Shown here in pieces: positions 16,375 through 24,928 of a stretch of DNA of 64,000 bases. The translations under genes and the position numbers were made by a program. The stretch spans positions 62,001 to 126,000 of the forward strand of contig NZ_JAIVFW010000006.1 in NCBI RefSeq assembly GCF_020829595.1, given 5' to 3'. The notes under the pieces are model-generated. The model was not told the origin of the DNA. It searched no databases and worked only from the letters and a program-made list of their open reading frames with translations. Source of the DNA: Nostoc sp. CHAB 5844 (GTDB lineage: Bacteria; Cyanobacteriota; Cyanobacteriia; Cyanobacteriales; Nostocaceae). Every line of letters starts with the position of its first letter. Position 1 is the first letter of the stretch.

Positions 16375-17874
16375 ATGTCTAACCGTCCCGCAAAACTTTT
16401 CAAAGCAAAATTATTATGGCAACGCTTGTTCTCTGTGGTTTTTAGCAGTAGTCTTTTGATGCCTAACTTGATCAGCCAACCAGCACAAGCGCAACTAAAA
16501 CAAGCTTGTCAGTTATCGACGACAGCAGCGCAAACAAAAGAAAAGTTACGTTTGTTGGCACTAAAAGGCGATCGCGATGCCCAAAGCCGCTACCAACAGT
16601 TGATCCGCCAACACGCACAAGATTTACAAGAATGCCGCAGTCGTAATTGGCCAAAAATCCAAGCTGTGTGGTTACGTCTGTATCCTTGTGACATTCAACC
16701 AGGGACAATTGACCAAATTATGGATCGAATGGTCAACCGTGGCTATAACCAAATTTATGTAGAAACATTTTATGATGGGCAGGTACTACTGCCTGCAAAG
16801 GATAACCCCACGGCTTGGCCTTCTGTAGTGCGTACCCCAGGGACAGAAAATATTGATTTACTTTCTGTAGCAATTCAAAAAGGGCGGGAACGTGGATTAA
16901 AGGTTTATGCCTGGATGTTTACGACCAATTTTGGTTATACATACGCGCAACGTCCAGATCGCGAAGCGGCGATCGCACGGAATGGCAAGGGGCAAACCAG
17001 CTTATATGTTGTAGATAACGGTTCGCAAGTATTTATTGACCCTTACAATATGCAAGCCAAACGCGATTACTTCCAAATGGTACAGCAAGTGCTGCGCCGT
17101 CGCCCGGATGGTTTGCTATTTGATTATGTGCGTTATCCTAGGCAAGCTGGTACTGATTCTATTGCGACAAAAGTCACTGATTTATGGCTATTTACACCAG
17201 CGACTCAAGAAGCATTGTTTCGTCGCGCTTTAAATTCTAAAGGACTGGATTTGATGCGGCGGTTCCTCAGTAAAGGATACGTCACCGTAGCAGATATAGA
17301 TCAAGTCGATAAACTTTATCCCCAAGAAGGTGAACCAATGTGGCAAGGCCGCATTCCGCCACCACAGCAAAAAGCACTTTTACCAGCAACCGACAGACAA
17401 CCAACTTTGCAGGTGGAATTGTGGCAGTTGATGGTTGCCCATGCCATGCAAGGTATCTTGGATTTTGTGGCTTTAGCAAGTTACCCATCACAGCAGGTAG
17501 GCATTCCATCGGGAGTGGTGTTTTTCCCAGACGGCAACCAAATGGTGGGACAAGGATATGATTCCCGCTTGCAACCTTGGGATCGATTTCCGAGTAACTT
17601 GCAATGGCACGCTATGGCTTATGCAACTTGCAGTGATGTTAGCTGTATTGCCGCCCAAGTGCAACGAGTTTTAAATGCCGCAAAACCAGGTACAAAAGTG
17701 ATTCCAGCCTTGGCAGGCGCATGGGGACAATCAACCAGCAATCGCCCATCTCTAGAAGCACAAATGCAGGCACTACGCAAATTTGCGCCCCAACTGGCGG
17801 GAGTGAGCCATTTTGCTTATTCTTGGCAGTACCCAGAGAATGATAGCGATCGCAAATTCTGTCGCCTTCGGTAA
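16375..17874 (+). CDS. Secreted GH10-like (GHL10/DUF187-type) glycosyl hydrolase family protein
   Basis: From the ATG at 16375 the protein starts MSNRPAKLFKAK, followed by a hydrophobic stretch ending QPAQAQ, a clear signal peptide. This favours that start over the GTG 27 bases upstream. The mature protein is a predicted TIM barrel: IQAVWLRLYP, GYNQIYVETFYDGQ, GLKVYAWMFTTNFGY, DGLLFDYVRYPR and VIPALAGAWGQ. These match the family 10-like glycosylhydrolase group (GHL10), whose members act on extracellular glycans or peptidoglycan. The substrate is not known here. The C-terminus ends with a GVSHFAYSWQYPE strand, so the protein is complete. Confidence 0.8.
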   Translation: MSNRPAKLFKAKLLWQRLFSVVFSSSLLMPNLISQPAQAQLKQACQLSTTAAQTKEKLRLLALKGDRDAQSRYQQLIRQHAQDLQECRSRNWPKIQAVWLRLYPCDIQPGTIDQIMDRMVNRGYNQIYVETFYDGQVLLPAKDNPTAWPSVVRTPGTENIDLLSVAIQKGRERGLKVYAWMFTTNFGYTYAQRPDREAAIARNGKGQTSLYVVDNGSQVFIDPYNMQAKRDYFQMVQQVLRRRPDGLLFDYVRYPRQAGTDSIATKVTDLWLFTPATQEALFRRALNSKGLDLMRRFLSKGYVTVADIDQVDKLYPQEGEPMWQGRIPPPQQKALLPATDRQPTLQVELWQLMVAHAMQGILDFVALASYPSQQVGIPSGVVFFPDGNQMVGQGYDSRLQPWDRFPSNLQWHAMAYATCSDVSCIAAQVQRVLNAAKPGTKVIPALAGAWGQSTSNRPSLEAQMQALRKFAPQLAGVSHFAYSWQYPENDSDRKFCRLR

Positions 17875-17900
17875 TTCAGTCATATCAGAATTGATGAAGA

Positions 17901-17926
17901 GTGCTGAGTCAAACATTACTCAGCAC
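17901..17926. terminator. Hairpin between convergent genes
   Basis: GTGCTGAGT (17901-17909) pairs perfectly with ACTCAGCAC (17918-17926) across an 8-base loop between the GH10-like and DUF6887 genes. There is no clear T-run. The CAGCACTCAG core also recurs in other spacers, so it may be a repeat serving as a terminator. Confidence 0.5.
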
Positions 17927-17941
17927 TCAGCAGTGATGAAA

Positions 17942-18154
17942 TTAAGCTTGCTTTCTTAGCCTCTCTAAGTTCTGTTGATGCAATTGAGGGAAATTTTCTA
18001 AGTCCTCTATTGATTGTGGGGCTGGGAAGATTACAGCATCTTCAGAAGTGAATCTATCTAAATAAATTTGAAAAGCTTCATCATCTTCTCTGTGGTCGAG
18101 AATATATTGCCGTAATTCAGCACGGAGCATAGTTGTAAAATCTGGTTTACTCAT
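17942..18154 (-). CDS. DUF6887-type small protein
   Basis: A 70-residue acidic, helical protein. MSKPDFTTMLRAELRQYILD and HREDDEAFQIYLDR resemble DUF6887 family proteins. The start is set by coupling: its ATG overlaps the TGA of the upstream DUF6888 gene (ATGA), so the longer reading with MEIY in front is unlikely. The function is unknown. The two families are usually found side by side in cyanobacteria. Small size, tight coupling and an acidic/basic pair recall toxin-antitoxin or adaptor modules, but no such activity is shown. Confidence 0.8.
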   Translation of the reverse strand: MSKPDFTTMLRAELRQYILDHREDDEAFQIYLDRFTSEDAVIFPAPQSIEDLENFPQLHQQNLERLRKQA

Positions 18155-18324
18155 ATATATCTCCACTTCCCGTTTGGATAAATTATAATCTCGTTTTCCT
18201 CACCAGCCAGAATCACAATATTTTTTGTTCGTTCATCTATTCTCACCAAATACACTGGTAAGTACATTTTGGTAGCCCAAAAACTTAAGATAAATGATGT
18301 TTTTAATTGTTCTACAGTAGGCAT
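18151..18324 (-). CDS. DUF6888-type small protein
   Basis: A 57-codon gene read directly from the minus strand. It begins MPTVEQLKTSFILSFW and continues MYLPVYLVRIDERTKNIVIL, then AGEENEIIIYPNGKWRYI. The YLPVYLVRIDERT, LAGEE and PNGKWRYI pattern fits DUF6888. Its TGA overlaps the ATG of the DUF6887 gene by the ATGA arrangement, so the two are translationally coupled. The predicted strands form a small beta-rich protein with no membrane segment. The function is unknown. Confidence 0.8.
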   Translation of the reverse strand: MPTVEQLKTSFILSFWATKMYLPVYLVRIDERTKNIVILAGEENEIIIYPNGKWRYI

Positions 18325-18490
18325 CTATAAATTATTAGAATAGATTTTTACCAGTAGTTTGTCTACAAAAGGTTAAAGCGATTGTTGGGATAATTTTTGC
18401 AGTTTAAAAACTTGTTATTGCCGAGCGATCGCTTTAAAATTTTTCAGATATATAATGAAATATGAAAAAAAATTTCATGAGGTCAAAAAT

Positions 18491-18808
18491 ATGACACACT
18501 CTTCACCCGAAAGAATCGTGAGACGAGGTAGAGTATTTCCAGAAATTCAATGGACAGAAGCACAAAAAGCTCAAGAAAAAGCGAGAAGACAGGCATTTTA
18601 TGAGCGTTGTTGGGTAATTTTTGAGCGTTTAAAACCAGAAATCCTAGATAAATATTCTGGTTGGTATATTGCCATTGAACCTGATAGTGGGGACTATTTT
18701 ATTGATCAGGATCAAGAGGTGGCAAGTAGAATGGCTAGAGAAAAATATCCTCATATGATTCATCATATTTTTGGCATTAATGAAACCGGAGTTAGTGGCA
18801 GAATATGA
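18491..18808 (+). CDS. Small hypothetical protein coupled to a retropepsin-like protease
   Basis: From the ATG at 18491 the protein has 105 residues (MTHSSPERIVRRGRVFPEIQ). GAGG sits 8 bases upstream, which favours this start over the ATG at 18455. The middle is a charged helix (EAQKAQEKARRQAFYERCW). The end, SGWYIAIEPDSGDYFIDQDQ plus EVASRMAREKYP, resembles small DUF5678-like domains. Its stop overlaps the start of the downstream protease gene (ATGA), so they are translated together. I do not know its role; it may be a partner, substrate or inhibitor of the protease. Confidence 0.75.
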   Translation: MTHSSPERIVRRGRVFPEIQWTEAQKAQEKARRQAFYERCWVIFERLKPEILDKYSGWYIAIEPDSGDYFIDQDQEVASRMAREKYPHMIHHIFGINETGVSGRI

Positions 18809-19182
18809 TTGAGGGAAGGTTTGGAGATAAAGGTCAAGTTTACTTTGAAATTAATTTAGTTGGAGGAGATGACTTCAGCTTTCCTGTAGAAACAATGTTA
18901 GATACAGGATTCACTGAATTTTTAGCTATGAACAAACAAGATGTACAAAGTCTTAATTGGTCTTTTTTGCGCCAAAATAAATTAAGAACTGCTCAAGGAG
19001 AAACTGAATTTGATGTTTATAGTGGTAGGGTAATAATAGATAGTCAAGAGTGGGAAATCCCTGTATTTGCTGGAGATGAAATCCAGGAAATTTTACTAGG
19101 TTCTCAATGGTTAAAATTATTTATCTTAATCGCTAATTATAGTCAAAATATAGCTAGTTTAGAGTTAATTCAATCAAGTTAA
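18805..19182 (+). CDS. Retropepsin-like clan AA aspartic protease
   Basis: A 125-residue single-domain protein with the aspartic-protease motif TMLDTGFTEFLAM and a later hydrophobic LLGSQWLKLF, the second half of a retropepsin-type fold. DTGFT is typical of the small clan AA proteases of archaea and bacteria, which would work as homodimers. The substrate is unknown. Its start overlaps the stop of the preceding gene by four bases. This pair is divergent from the DUF6888/DUF6887 pair. A shift to AT-rich, Asp/Glu-rich coding sequence suggests an accessory origin. Confidence 0.78.
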   Translation: MIEGRFGDKGQVYFEINLVGGDDFSFPVETMLDTGFTEFLAMNKQDVQSLNWSFLRQNKLRTAQGETEFDVYSGRVIIDSQEWEIPVFAGDEIQEILLGSQWLKLFILIANYSQNIASLELIQSS

Positions 19183-19230
19183 AGCGTTAGTGCTAATTTT
19201 AGCGATCGCTTATTACTAACCACTGATCAA

Positions 19231-22185
19231 TTACTTCGTTTCCATCCAATTCTCGCCTGCACGAACATCCACCAACAACGGTACACTCAAAGACACTGCA
19301 CCTTCCATCACTGATTTAATTTGCGGTTGTAACTCTTCCCATTCTTGAGGGGAAACTTCAAACACTAATTCGTCGTGAACTTGCAATAACAAACGTGCTT
19401 GATATTTTTTTAATACCTCATGCAATCTCACCATTGCAATTTTGATAATATCAGCGCTAGAACCTTGAATAGGTGCATTGGCAGCAGCACGTAGTAAACC
19501 GGCATCGAAAGCACCTAAATTTTTTAATTTGCTCAAGTCAATCTTTTCAGGATTGCTATTTTTTAACTTGCGTAAACTGTTGTGAGTAAAGTCAAAATAA
19601 CGACGACGACCGAGAATAGTTTCTACATAACCTTGAGCGATCGCTTGTTTTTTTACTCCCTCTAAATATGCAAAAACTTTAGCATAACGTTCATTAAATC
19701 GCTTAATAAACTCGTTAGCAATATTTTTATCTATCCCTGTTGAACGCGAGAACCTCAGCGAACCCATACCATAAATTACACCAAAATTAATCGTCTTTGC
19801 TATCCTTCTTTCATCTGGTGAAATATCTTCTTTTTCAAATACCAATCGAGCCGTTACTGTGTGAATGTCTTCATTTTGTTGATATGCTTGCACCAACAAC
19901 GGTTCCTGACTCAAATGTGCCAAAATTCTCAACTCAATTTGTGAGTAATCAGCAGCTACCATTAAATAATTTGTTTCTGGTAAAAATGCTTTGCGAATTT
20001 GCCGACTAAAAGCAGTTCTAATGGGAATATTTTGCAAATTTGGATTGGAAGAAGACAACCGACCAGTTGATGTTGCAGTTTGGTTAAAATTTGTATGTAC
20101 CCGTTGAGTATCGTGACGCACTAATGCGGGAAGTGCATCTACATACGTAGACTTTAATTTTGCTAAAGTGCGGTACTCAGTTATCGCCTCAACAAAGCCA
20201 GTATTATCAACCTCTAGCAGCTTTTCTAAAGTTGCTGCATCGGTAGAGTAACCAGTTTGAATCTTGCGAGAATATTTAGTGCTTAATCCTAACTTTTCAA
20301 ACAATATTTGGCTTAATTTTTTCGGAGAACCCAAATTAAATTTTTCACCAGCGATTTCCGTAGCTTTCTCTTCTAACCTTTTTAAATCTATTTCTAACTG
20401 TTGCGAGAGTTCTTTTAGATAATCAGAATTAATGCGAACACCTGTGTATTCCATCTCTGCGAGAACGGCTTCTAATGGCTGTTCTATTTCTAGTAATAGT
20501 TGAGATAAAGCTGGAAAGTTATCTAGTGCTTCGCGCAATTTCGACACTAATTGCCATGTAGCATTAACTTGTAAACAACAATAATTTGCGACAGCCGAGA
20601 TATCTATGTCAGCAATGGTTTTACCTTTAGGAACTAAATCTACATAATTTTGGATAGTCAACCCCAAGTAACGTAAAGCCAAATCACTTAAATTATGGCT
20701 AGTATCAGGATTCAAAACATAACTAGCCAGCATCGGATCGAACACAATTCCCGCCAAGTTAATTCCTTGACAGCGAAACACTAAGCGGTCAAATTTACCA
20801 TTTTGAAATGTTTTAGGATAATCTGCACTTTCTAAAATTGGACGTAGTGCTGCAAGTGCTATCTCTTTATTTATATTTTCCCCGTTTTTATGCGCCAGAG
20901 GAATATAAGCTGATTCGTCTGGTTGCGTTCCCCAACAACAACCAATTCCGACTAAAGCCGCATCTCGCGGTTCTAAATCGCTAGTTTCTGTATCCCAAGC
21001 AACTGGTGTTGCCGGGTTAGTAAATTGTTGTAATAAATTTACTAATTCGGTAAGTTTGACTTGACTATCGATTATTTGTGGTTGAATTTCAGAAACTGGT
21101 TGCTGTTGGAATGCGGCTGTATCCGCAGCAGTAAAAAACGATAAATCACCATCATCGTCATCAGTGCTGAATACTTCTGGTAGTTCTGCTGTTGCTGGAG
21201 TTTCTGTAATACCACCAAATTTCTGTTGAAGTTCGTTGATTTTATTGAGAAAAGTATTGAACTCTAGTTTTTCTAAAATAGGAGTGAGAGTACTTGTGTC
21301 AAATCCAGTTAATTTGCAGTTTTCTAAATTAAGTTCTAGAGGTACACCTGTGACTATTTGTGCTAAATATTGAGACTTTTTCGCATCCTCTTGACCTTCT
21401 GTAAGTTTTTTCTGAGTTGCGCCTTTAATTTCATTAATTGCAGTATAAATATTTTCTAGAGAACCATAAGTATTTAACAGCTGTACTGCTGTTTTTTCGC
21501 CTATTCCCTTCACCCCAGGAATGTTATCTGATTTATCACCACACAGAGCTTTAAAATCGACAATTTGTGTAGGTAGTACGCCTAATTTTTCTTTAACTTG
21601 TTCTGTACTAAATTCTGTAATACTATTTGTAGCGCGTTTTAGAGCATCGGGACTAAAGTTTAAAACAGTAATTTCTTTGTCTGGGTCAATTAGTTGAAAT
21701 AAATCGCGATCGCCTGTTAAAATTTTCACTTTATACCCAGCCACAGTTGCTTTTTGTGCTAAGGTTCCCAAAACATCATCGGCTTCGTAACCAGGTGCAG
21801 TAAAAATTTTCAGGTTCAAACCTGCGAGTAACTCGTGCAGATTTTTCAAATCAGGAACAAAATCTTCTGGTGTTCCCGGACGGTCAGCTTTGTAAGTATC
21901 ATCAGCTTCGTGGCGAAAAGTCGGTAAATCTAAATCAAATGCAACGGCCATTGCTTGTGGCTGTTGTGTCGCCATGACTTCCAACAAAGACTTGAGAAAG
22001 CCAAAACATACACTCGTCGGTATCCCTGTTTTAGTTCGCAGTCCGCCATCTCGTCCTTTGGCGAAAGCGAAGTATGAACGGAATGCTAAAGAATGTCCAT
22101 CTACTAAGATGAACGTGGGGCGGGTTGTGGTAACAGCAGAAGTTTCAGACATATTTATATTGTAACCAATAGCTGTGTTTACCAT
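19231..22185 (-). CDS. polA: DNA polymerase I
   Basis: A 984-residue three-domain enzyme. Residues about 23-320 are the 5'-3' exonuclease (FILVDGHSLAFRSYFAF, GYEADDVLG, GDRDLFQL, GDKSDNIPGVKGIG). Residues about 375-560 are the 3'-5' exonuclease domain, with Exo I D398/E400 (AWDTETS) and Exo II D466 (NGKFDRLVF). The Exo III motif Y-x3-D is changed: Y535 is present but the Asp position is Q539 (YCCLQVNATW). The polymerase domain is intact: motif A DYSQIELR (D746), motif B RRIAKTINFGVIYG and motif C VHDE (937-939). It acts in Okazaki-fragment processing and repair. M12 (MSETSAV) is an alternative start. It is a single transcription unit. Confidence 0.95.
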   Translation of the reverse strand: MVNTAIGYNINMSETSAVTTTRPTFILVDGHSLAFRSYFAFAKGRDGGLRTKTGIPTSVCFGFLKSLLEVMATQQPQAMAVAFDLDLPTFRHEADDTYKADRPGTPEDFVPDLKNLHELLAGLNLKIFTAPGYEADDVLGTLAQKATVAGYKVKILTGDRDLFQLIDPDKEITVLNFSPDALKRATNSITEFSTEQVKEKLGVLPTQIVDFKALCGDKSDNIPGVKGIGEKTAVQLLNTYGSLENIYTAINEIKGATQKKLTEGQEDAKKSQYLAQIVTGVPLELNLENCKLTGFDTSTLTPILEKLEFNTFLNKINELQQKFGGITETPATAELPEVFSTDDDDGDLSFFTAADTAAFQQQPVSEIQPQIIDSQVKLTELVNLLQQFTNPATPVAWDTETSDLEPRDAALVGIGCCWGTQPDESAYIPLAHKNGENINKEIALAALRPILESADYPKTFQNGKFDRLVFRCQGINLAGIVFDPMLASYVLNPDTSHNLSDLALRYLGLTIQNYVDLVPKGKTIADIDISAVANYCCLQVNATWQLVSKLREALDNFPALSQLLLEIEQPLEAVLAEMEYTGVRINSDYLKELSQQLEIDLKRLEEKATEIAGEKFNLGSPKKLSQILFEKLGLSTKYSRKIQTGYSTDAATLEKLLEVDNTGFVEAITEYRTLAKLKSTYVDALPALVRHDTQRVHTNFNQTATSTGRLSSSNPNLQNIPIRTAFSRQIRKAFLPETNYLMVAADYSQIELRILAHLSQEPLLVQAYQQNEDIHTVTARLVFEKEDISPDERRIAKTINFGVIYGMGSLRFSRSTGIDKNIANEFIKRFNERYAKVFAYLEGVKKQAIAQGYVETILGRRRYFDFTHNSLRKLKNSNPEKIDLSKLKNLGAFDAGLLRAAANAPIQGSSADIIKIAMVRLHEVLKKYQARLLLQVHDELVFEVSPQEWEELQPQIKSVMEGAVSLSVPLLVDVRAGENWMETK

Positions 22186-22786
22186 GATCTCTGTTAAAGC
22201 GTTAGATTCTCGACTTCTTTGAAAAGTTGGGGATCTTGTTTTTTACGAATAACTTAGAGGATGTCTGAGAAGTCTAATTTCATACTTAGCCTTGGCGACT
22301 GAAGTCGCGGCTATACAGACAAAACCCCTCCGGGTTCGCCAGTTGCCTGCGGAGGGAAACCCTCCCGCAGCACTGGTCTCACCGCCTACGCGGGTTCTAA
22401 AACTTTAATTCTATTAGTCCGCGCAGGCGGACTTTGTTTGTGTAGTAGCGAATTATATTCGCCCATTGCTTTCCAAACATCCTCTTAGGATTGCTATATT
22501 TTTCAATAACAAAAAATCAGTTTTTTGTTTCTTCTTAAAGATAGAAATATAAGTTATTCCATTAGTAAGAAGCATTTTTTGAGTCTCCTATCTACAGTGA
22601 ATCAAGGAACACTTCTAGAGGCGGGTTCATTGAGATTACATGATATTTGAACCAGCCTCTACTTTTTAAAAAACTTATAAGTTAAGCAATTAAAACAAAT
22701 TTTAGTAAAAATAAGCTTTTGACAAAAATCCTAAATAAAAAGCAATTAGCTGTTAATTTTGATAATTTTAATTTAGGAAAATAATT
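22186..22786. other. Divergent spacer between polA and the transketolase gene
   Basis: No gene is seen. A MITE-like element (22257-22484) fills the polA-proximal half. The transketolase-proximal part is AT-rich and should hold its promoter; AGGA lies 8 bases before the transketolase ATG. Confidence 0.6.
22257..22484. mobile_element. MITE-like element with GAGGATGT ends
   Basis: GAGGATGTCTG (22257-22267) and CAAACATCCTC (22474-22484) are terminal inverted repeats with one mismatch. The element is flanked on both sides by TTA, a probable target duplication. It carries internal palindromes: GCGACTGAAGTCGC, the GCCAGTTGC element at 22338-22376, and GTCCGCGCAGGCGGAC. There is no ORF. Confidence 0.7.
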
Positions 22787-24688
22787 ATGACTACACAAGA
22801 GCAACTGCACCATTGGTATGAACTAGCTCAACAGTTGCGTGTTGATAGTATTCGCGCGACAACCATTGCGGGTTCTGGTCATCCTACATCGTCTATGTCT
22901 GCTGCGGATTTGATGGCGGTTTTACTCGGCAAATATTTCCGTTATGATTTTGAGCATCCTGAAAATCCAAATAACGATCGCCTGATTTTCTCGAAAGGAC
23001 ACGCTGCACCCTTACTATATTCTATGTACAAAGCGGCTGGAGTGATTAGCGATGAGGAATTGCGATCGCTGCGGCAATTGGGTAGTCGTTTAGAAGGTCA
23101 TCCTACGCCGATTTTACCTTGGGTGGATGTAGCAACTGGTTCTCTAGGGCAAGGCTTACCAATTGCTTTAGGGTTAGCTTTAGCAGGTAAATATCTAGAC
23201 CAACTTCCCTATCATGTTTGGGTGCTACTAGGCGATAGTGAAACAGCCGAAGGCTCAGTTTGGGAAGCCTTTGACCATGCTGCACACTACACTTTAGATA
23301 ATTTAATAGCCATTATTGATGTCAACCGCTTGGGTCAACGCGGTCAAACTGAATTAGGCTGGAACACACAAGCATACGCTAATCGTGCCAAAGCCTTTGG
23401 CTGGCAAGCGATGGAAATTGATGGACATGATTTTATTGAAATAGATCAAGCCTTGAGTGCTGCTATTGAGGTTAACGATCGCCCCACAGTTATTATTGCC
23501 CGTACCAAGAAAGGTAAAGGCGTGGCTGCTTTAGAAGATTTAGGTGGTTGGCATGGTAAAGCTTTAAAAGCGGAACCAGAAAAACAAGCAATCTCCGAAT
23601 TAGGCGGTGAACGTCAGATTACTATTCAAGTCAATCAACCAGAAACCCAAGTACAACCAGTTTCTACAGGTAATCCGCAACCACTGCAACTTCCTAGTTA
23701 TGACAAAGGCACAAAAGTAGCTACACGTCGCGCCTACGGTGATGCGTTAAAAGCTTTAGGAACCGCGCAACCAGATGTAGTTGCCTTAGATGCGGAGGTC
23801 AGTAATTCCACTTATGTCGAAGATTTTGCCGAAGCCTTTCCGGAACGCTACTTTGAAATGTACATTGCTGAACAGCAAATGGTCGCCGCAGCAGTCGGTT
23901 TGCAAGTCAGAAAATATAAACCTTTTGCTTCTACCTTTGCCGCTTTTTTAACACGCGCCTACGATTTTATCAGGATGGCCGCTGTTTCCCGCGCCAACAT
24001 TAAATTGATGGGTTCCCACGCTGGCGTATCTATCGGGCAAGATGGCGCTTCTCAAATGGGATTGGAAGATTTAGCCGCTTTCCGGGCTGTGTGGCATAGC
24101 ACTGTATTGTATCCTAGTGATGCTCATCAAACAGCCAAACTAGTAGCGCAAATGAGCGATCGCCAGGGTATTATCTACTTGCGTACTACCCGCGAAGCGA
24201 CACCCGTAATTTATGGTGCAGCAGAAGAATTTCCGATTGGTGGTAGCAAAGTTATCCGGAGTTCTGACCAAGACCAAGCCACAGTTATCGGTGCAGGTAT
24301 TACTTTACATGAAGCACTCAAAGCTTATGAACGCCTGAAAAACGAAAGTATCACAGTCCGCATCATCGATGCTTACTCTGTCAAACCCATTGATGTGCAA
24401 ACCCTACATCAAGCGGCACACGATACAGAAGGTAACTTAGTCGTAGTTGAAGACCACTGGCAGGAAGGAGGTTTAGGGGCGGCGGTGCTGGATGCTTTTG
24501 CTGGTGCTGGTGAAATGCCAACTTATGAAGGGCCGCAACTGCAACTGATCAAGTTAGCAGTCAGCGATATGCCAACTTCCGGAACCCCAGAAGAATTACT
24601 TCACGCTGCCAAAATCGATGCTGATGCCATTATTACAGCAGTGCGATCGCTAGTTAAACAACCAATCCACGCATCTGCTGAGTTCTAA
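22787..24688 (+). CDS. Transketolase, short animal-like type
   Basis: A 633-residue thiamin-diphosphate enzyme. The N-terminal domain has the pattern RVDSIRATTIAGSGHPTSS, FSKGHAAPLLY and LLGDSETAEGSVWEAFDHA. The binding motif reads GDSE where most transketolases have GDGE. The central domain has the catalytic Glu in MYIAEQQMVAAAVGL, followed by a C-terminal regulatory domain. Length and motifs fit the vertebrate/Deinococcus-like transketolase group rather than the longer bacterial Calvin-cycle enzyme, so this is probably a second transketolase. It would exchange two-carbon units in the pentose phosphate pathway; a related dehydrogenase-like role cannot be excluded. The start has AGGA 8 bases upstream. 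Confidence 0.85.
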   Translation: MTTQEQLHHWYELAQQLRVDSIRATTIAGSGHPTSSMSAADLMAVLLGKYFRYDFEHPENPNNDRLIFSKGHAAPLLYSMYKAAGVISDEELRSLRQLGSRLEGHPTPILPWVDVATGSLGQGLPIALGLALAGKYLDQLPYHVWVLLGDSETAEGSVWEAFDHAAHYTLDNLIAIIDVNRLGQRGQTELGWNTQAYANRAKAFGWQAMEIDGHDFIEIDQALSAAIEVNDRPTVIIARTKKGKGVAALEDLGGWHGKALKAEPEKQAISELGGERQITIQVNQPETQVQPVSTGNPQPLQLPSYDKGTKVATRRAYGDALKALGTAQPDVVALDAEVSNSTYVEDFAEAFPERYFEMYIAEQQMVAAAVGLQVRKYKPFASTFAAFLTRAYDFIRMAAVSRANIKLMGSHAGVSIGQDGASQMGLEDLAAFRAVWHSTVLYPSDAHQTAKLVAQMSDRQGIIYLRTTREATPVIYGAAEEFPIGGSKVIRSSDQDQATVIGAGITLHEALKAYERLKNESITVRIIDAYSVKPIDVQTLHQAAHDTEGNLVVVEDHWQEGGLGAAVLDAFAGAGEMPTYEGPQLQLIKLAVSDMPTSGTPEELLHAAKIDADAIITAVRSLVKQPIHASAEF

Positions 24689-24736
24689 GTAAACGTGAAT
24701 TCGACGGATGAAAAAAAACCCCTCTCCAAACCTCTC

Positions 24737-24928
24737 ATACCATTTCACTAAATAAATGATACAAATAATTTCTCCTCTGCCCCTCTGCCCCTCTGCCCCT
24801 CTGCCCCCTGCCCCCCTGCCCCTCTGCCCCTCTACCCCTCTGCCCCTCTGCCCCTCTACCCCTCTACCCCTCTGCCCCTCTGCCCCTCTGCCCCTCTGCC
24901 CCTCTGCCCCCTGCCCCCTGCCCCTGTT
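24737..24928. repeat. Half MITE with expanded CCCCTCTG octamer array
   Basis: It starts ATACCATTTCACTAAATAAA, like the left end of the identical elements at 29535 and 33124. The core then expands into more than a dozen tandem CCCCTCTG units with a few CCCCCTG and CCCCTCTA variants. The right inverted repeat is missing and the array runs up to the stop codon of the kinase gene. Its translated reading (Leu-Pro-Leu-Cys-Pro-Ser) is not a protein. Confidence 0.85.
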
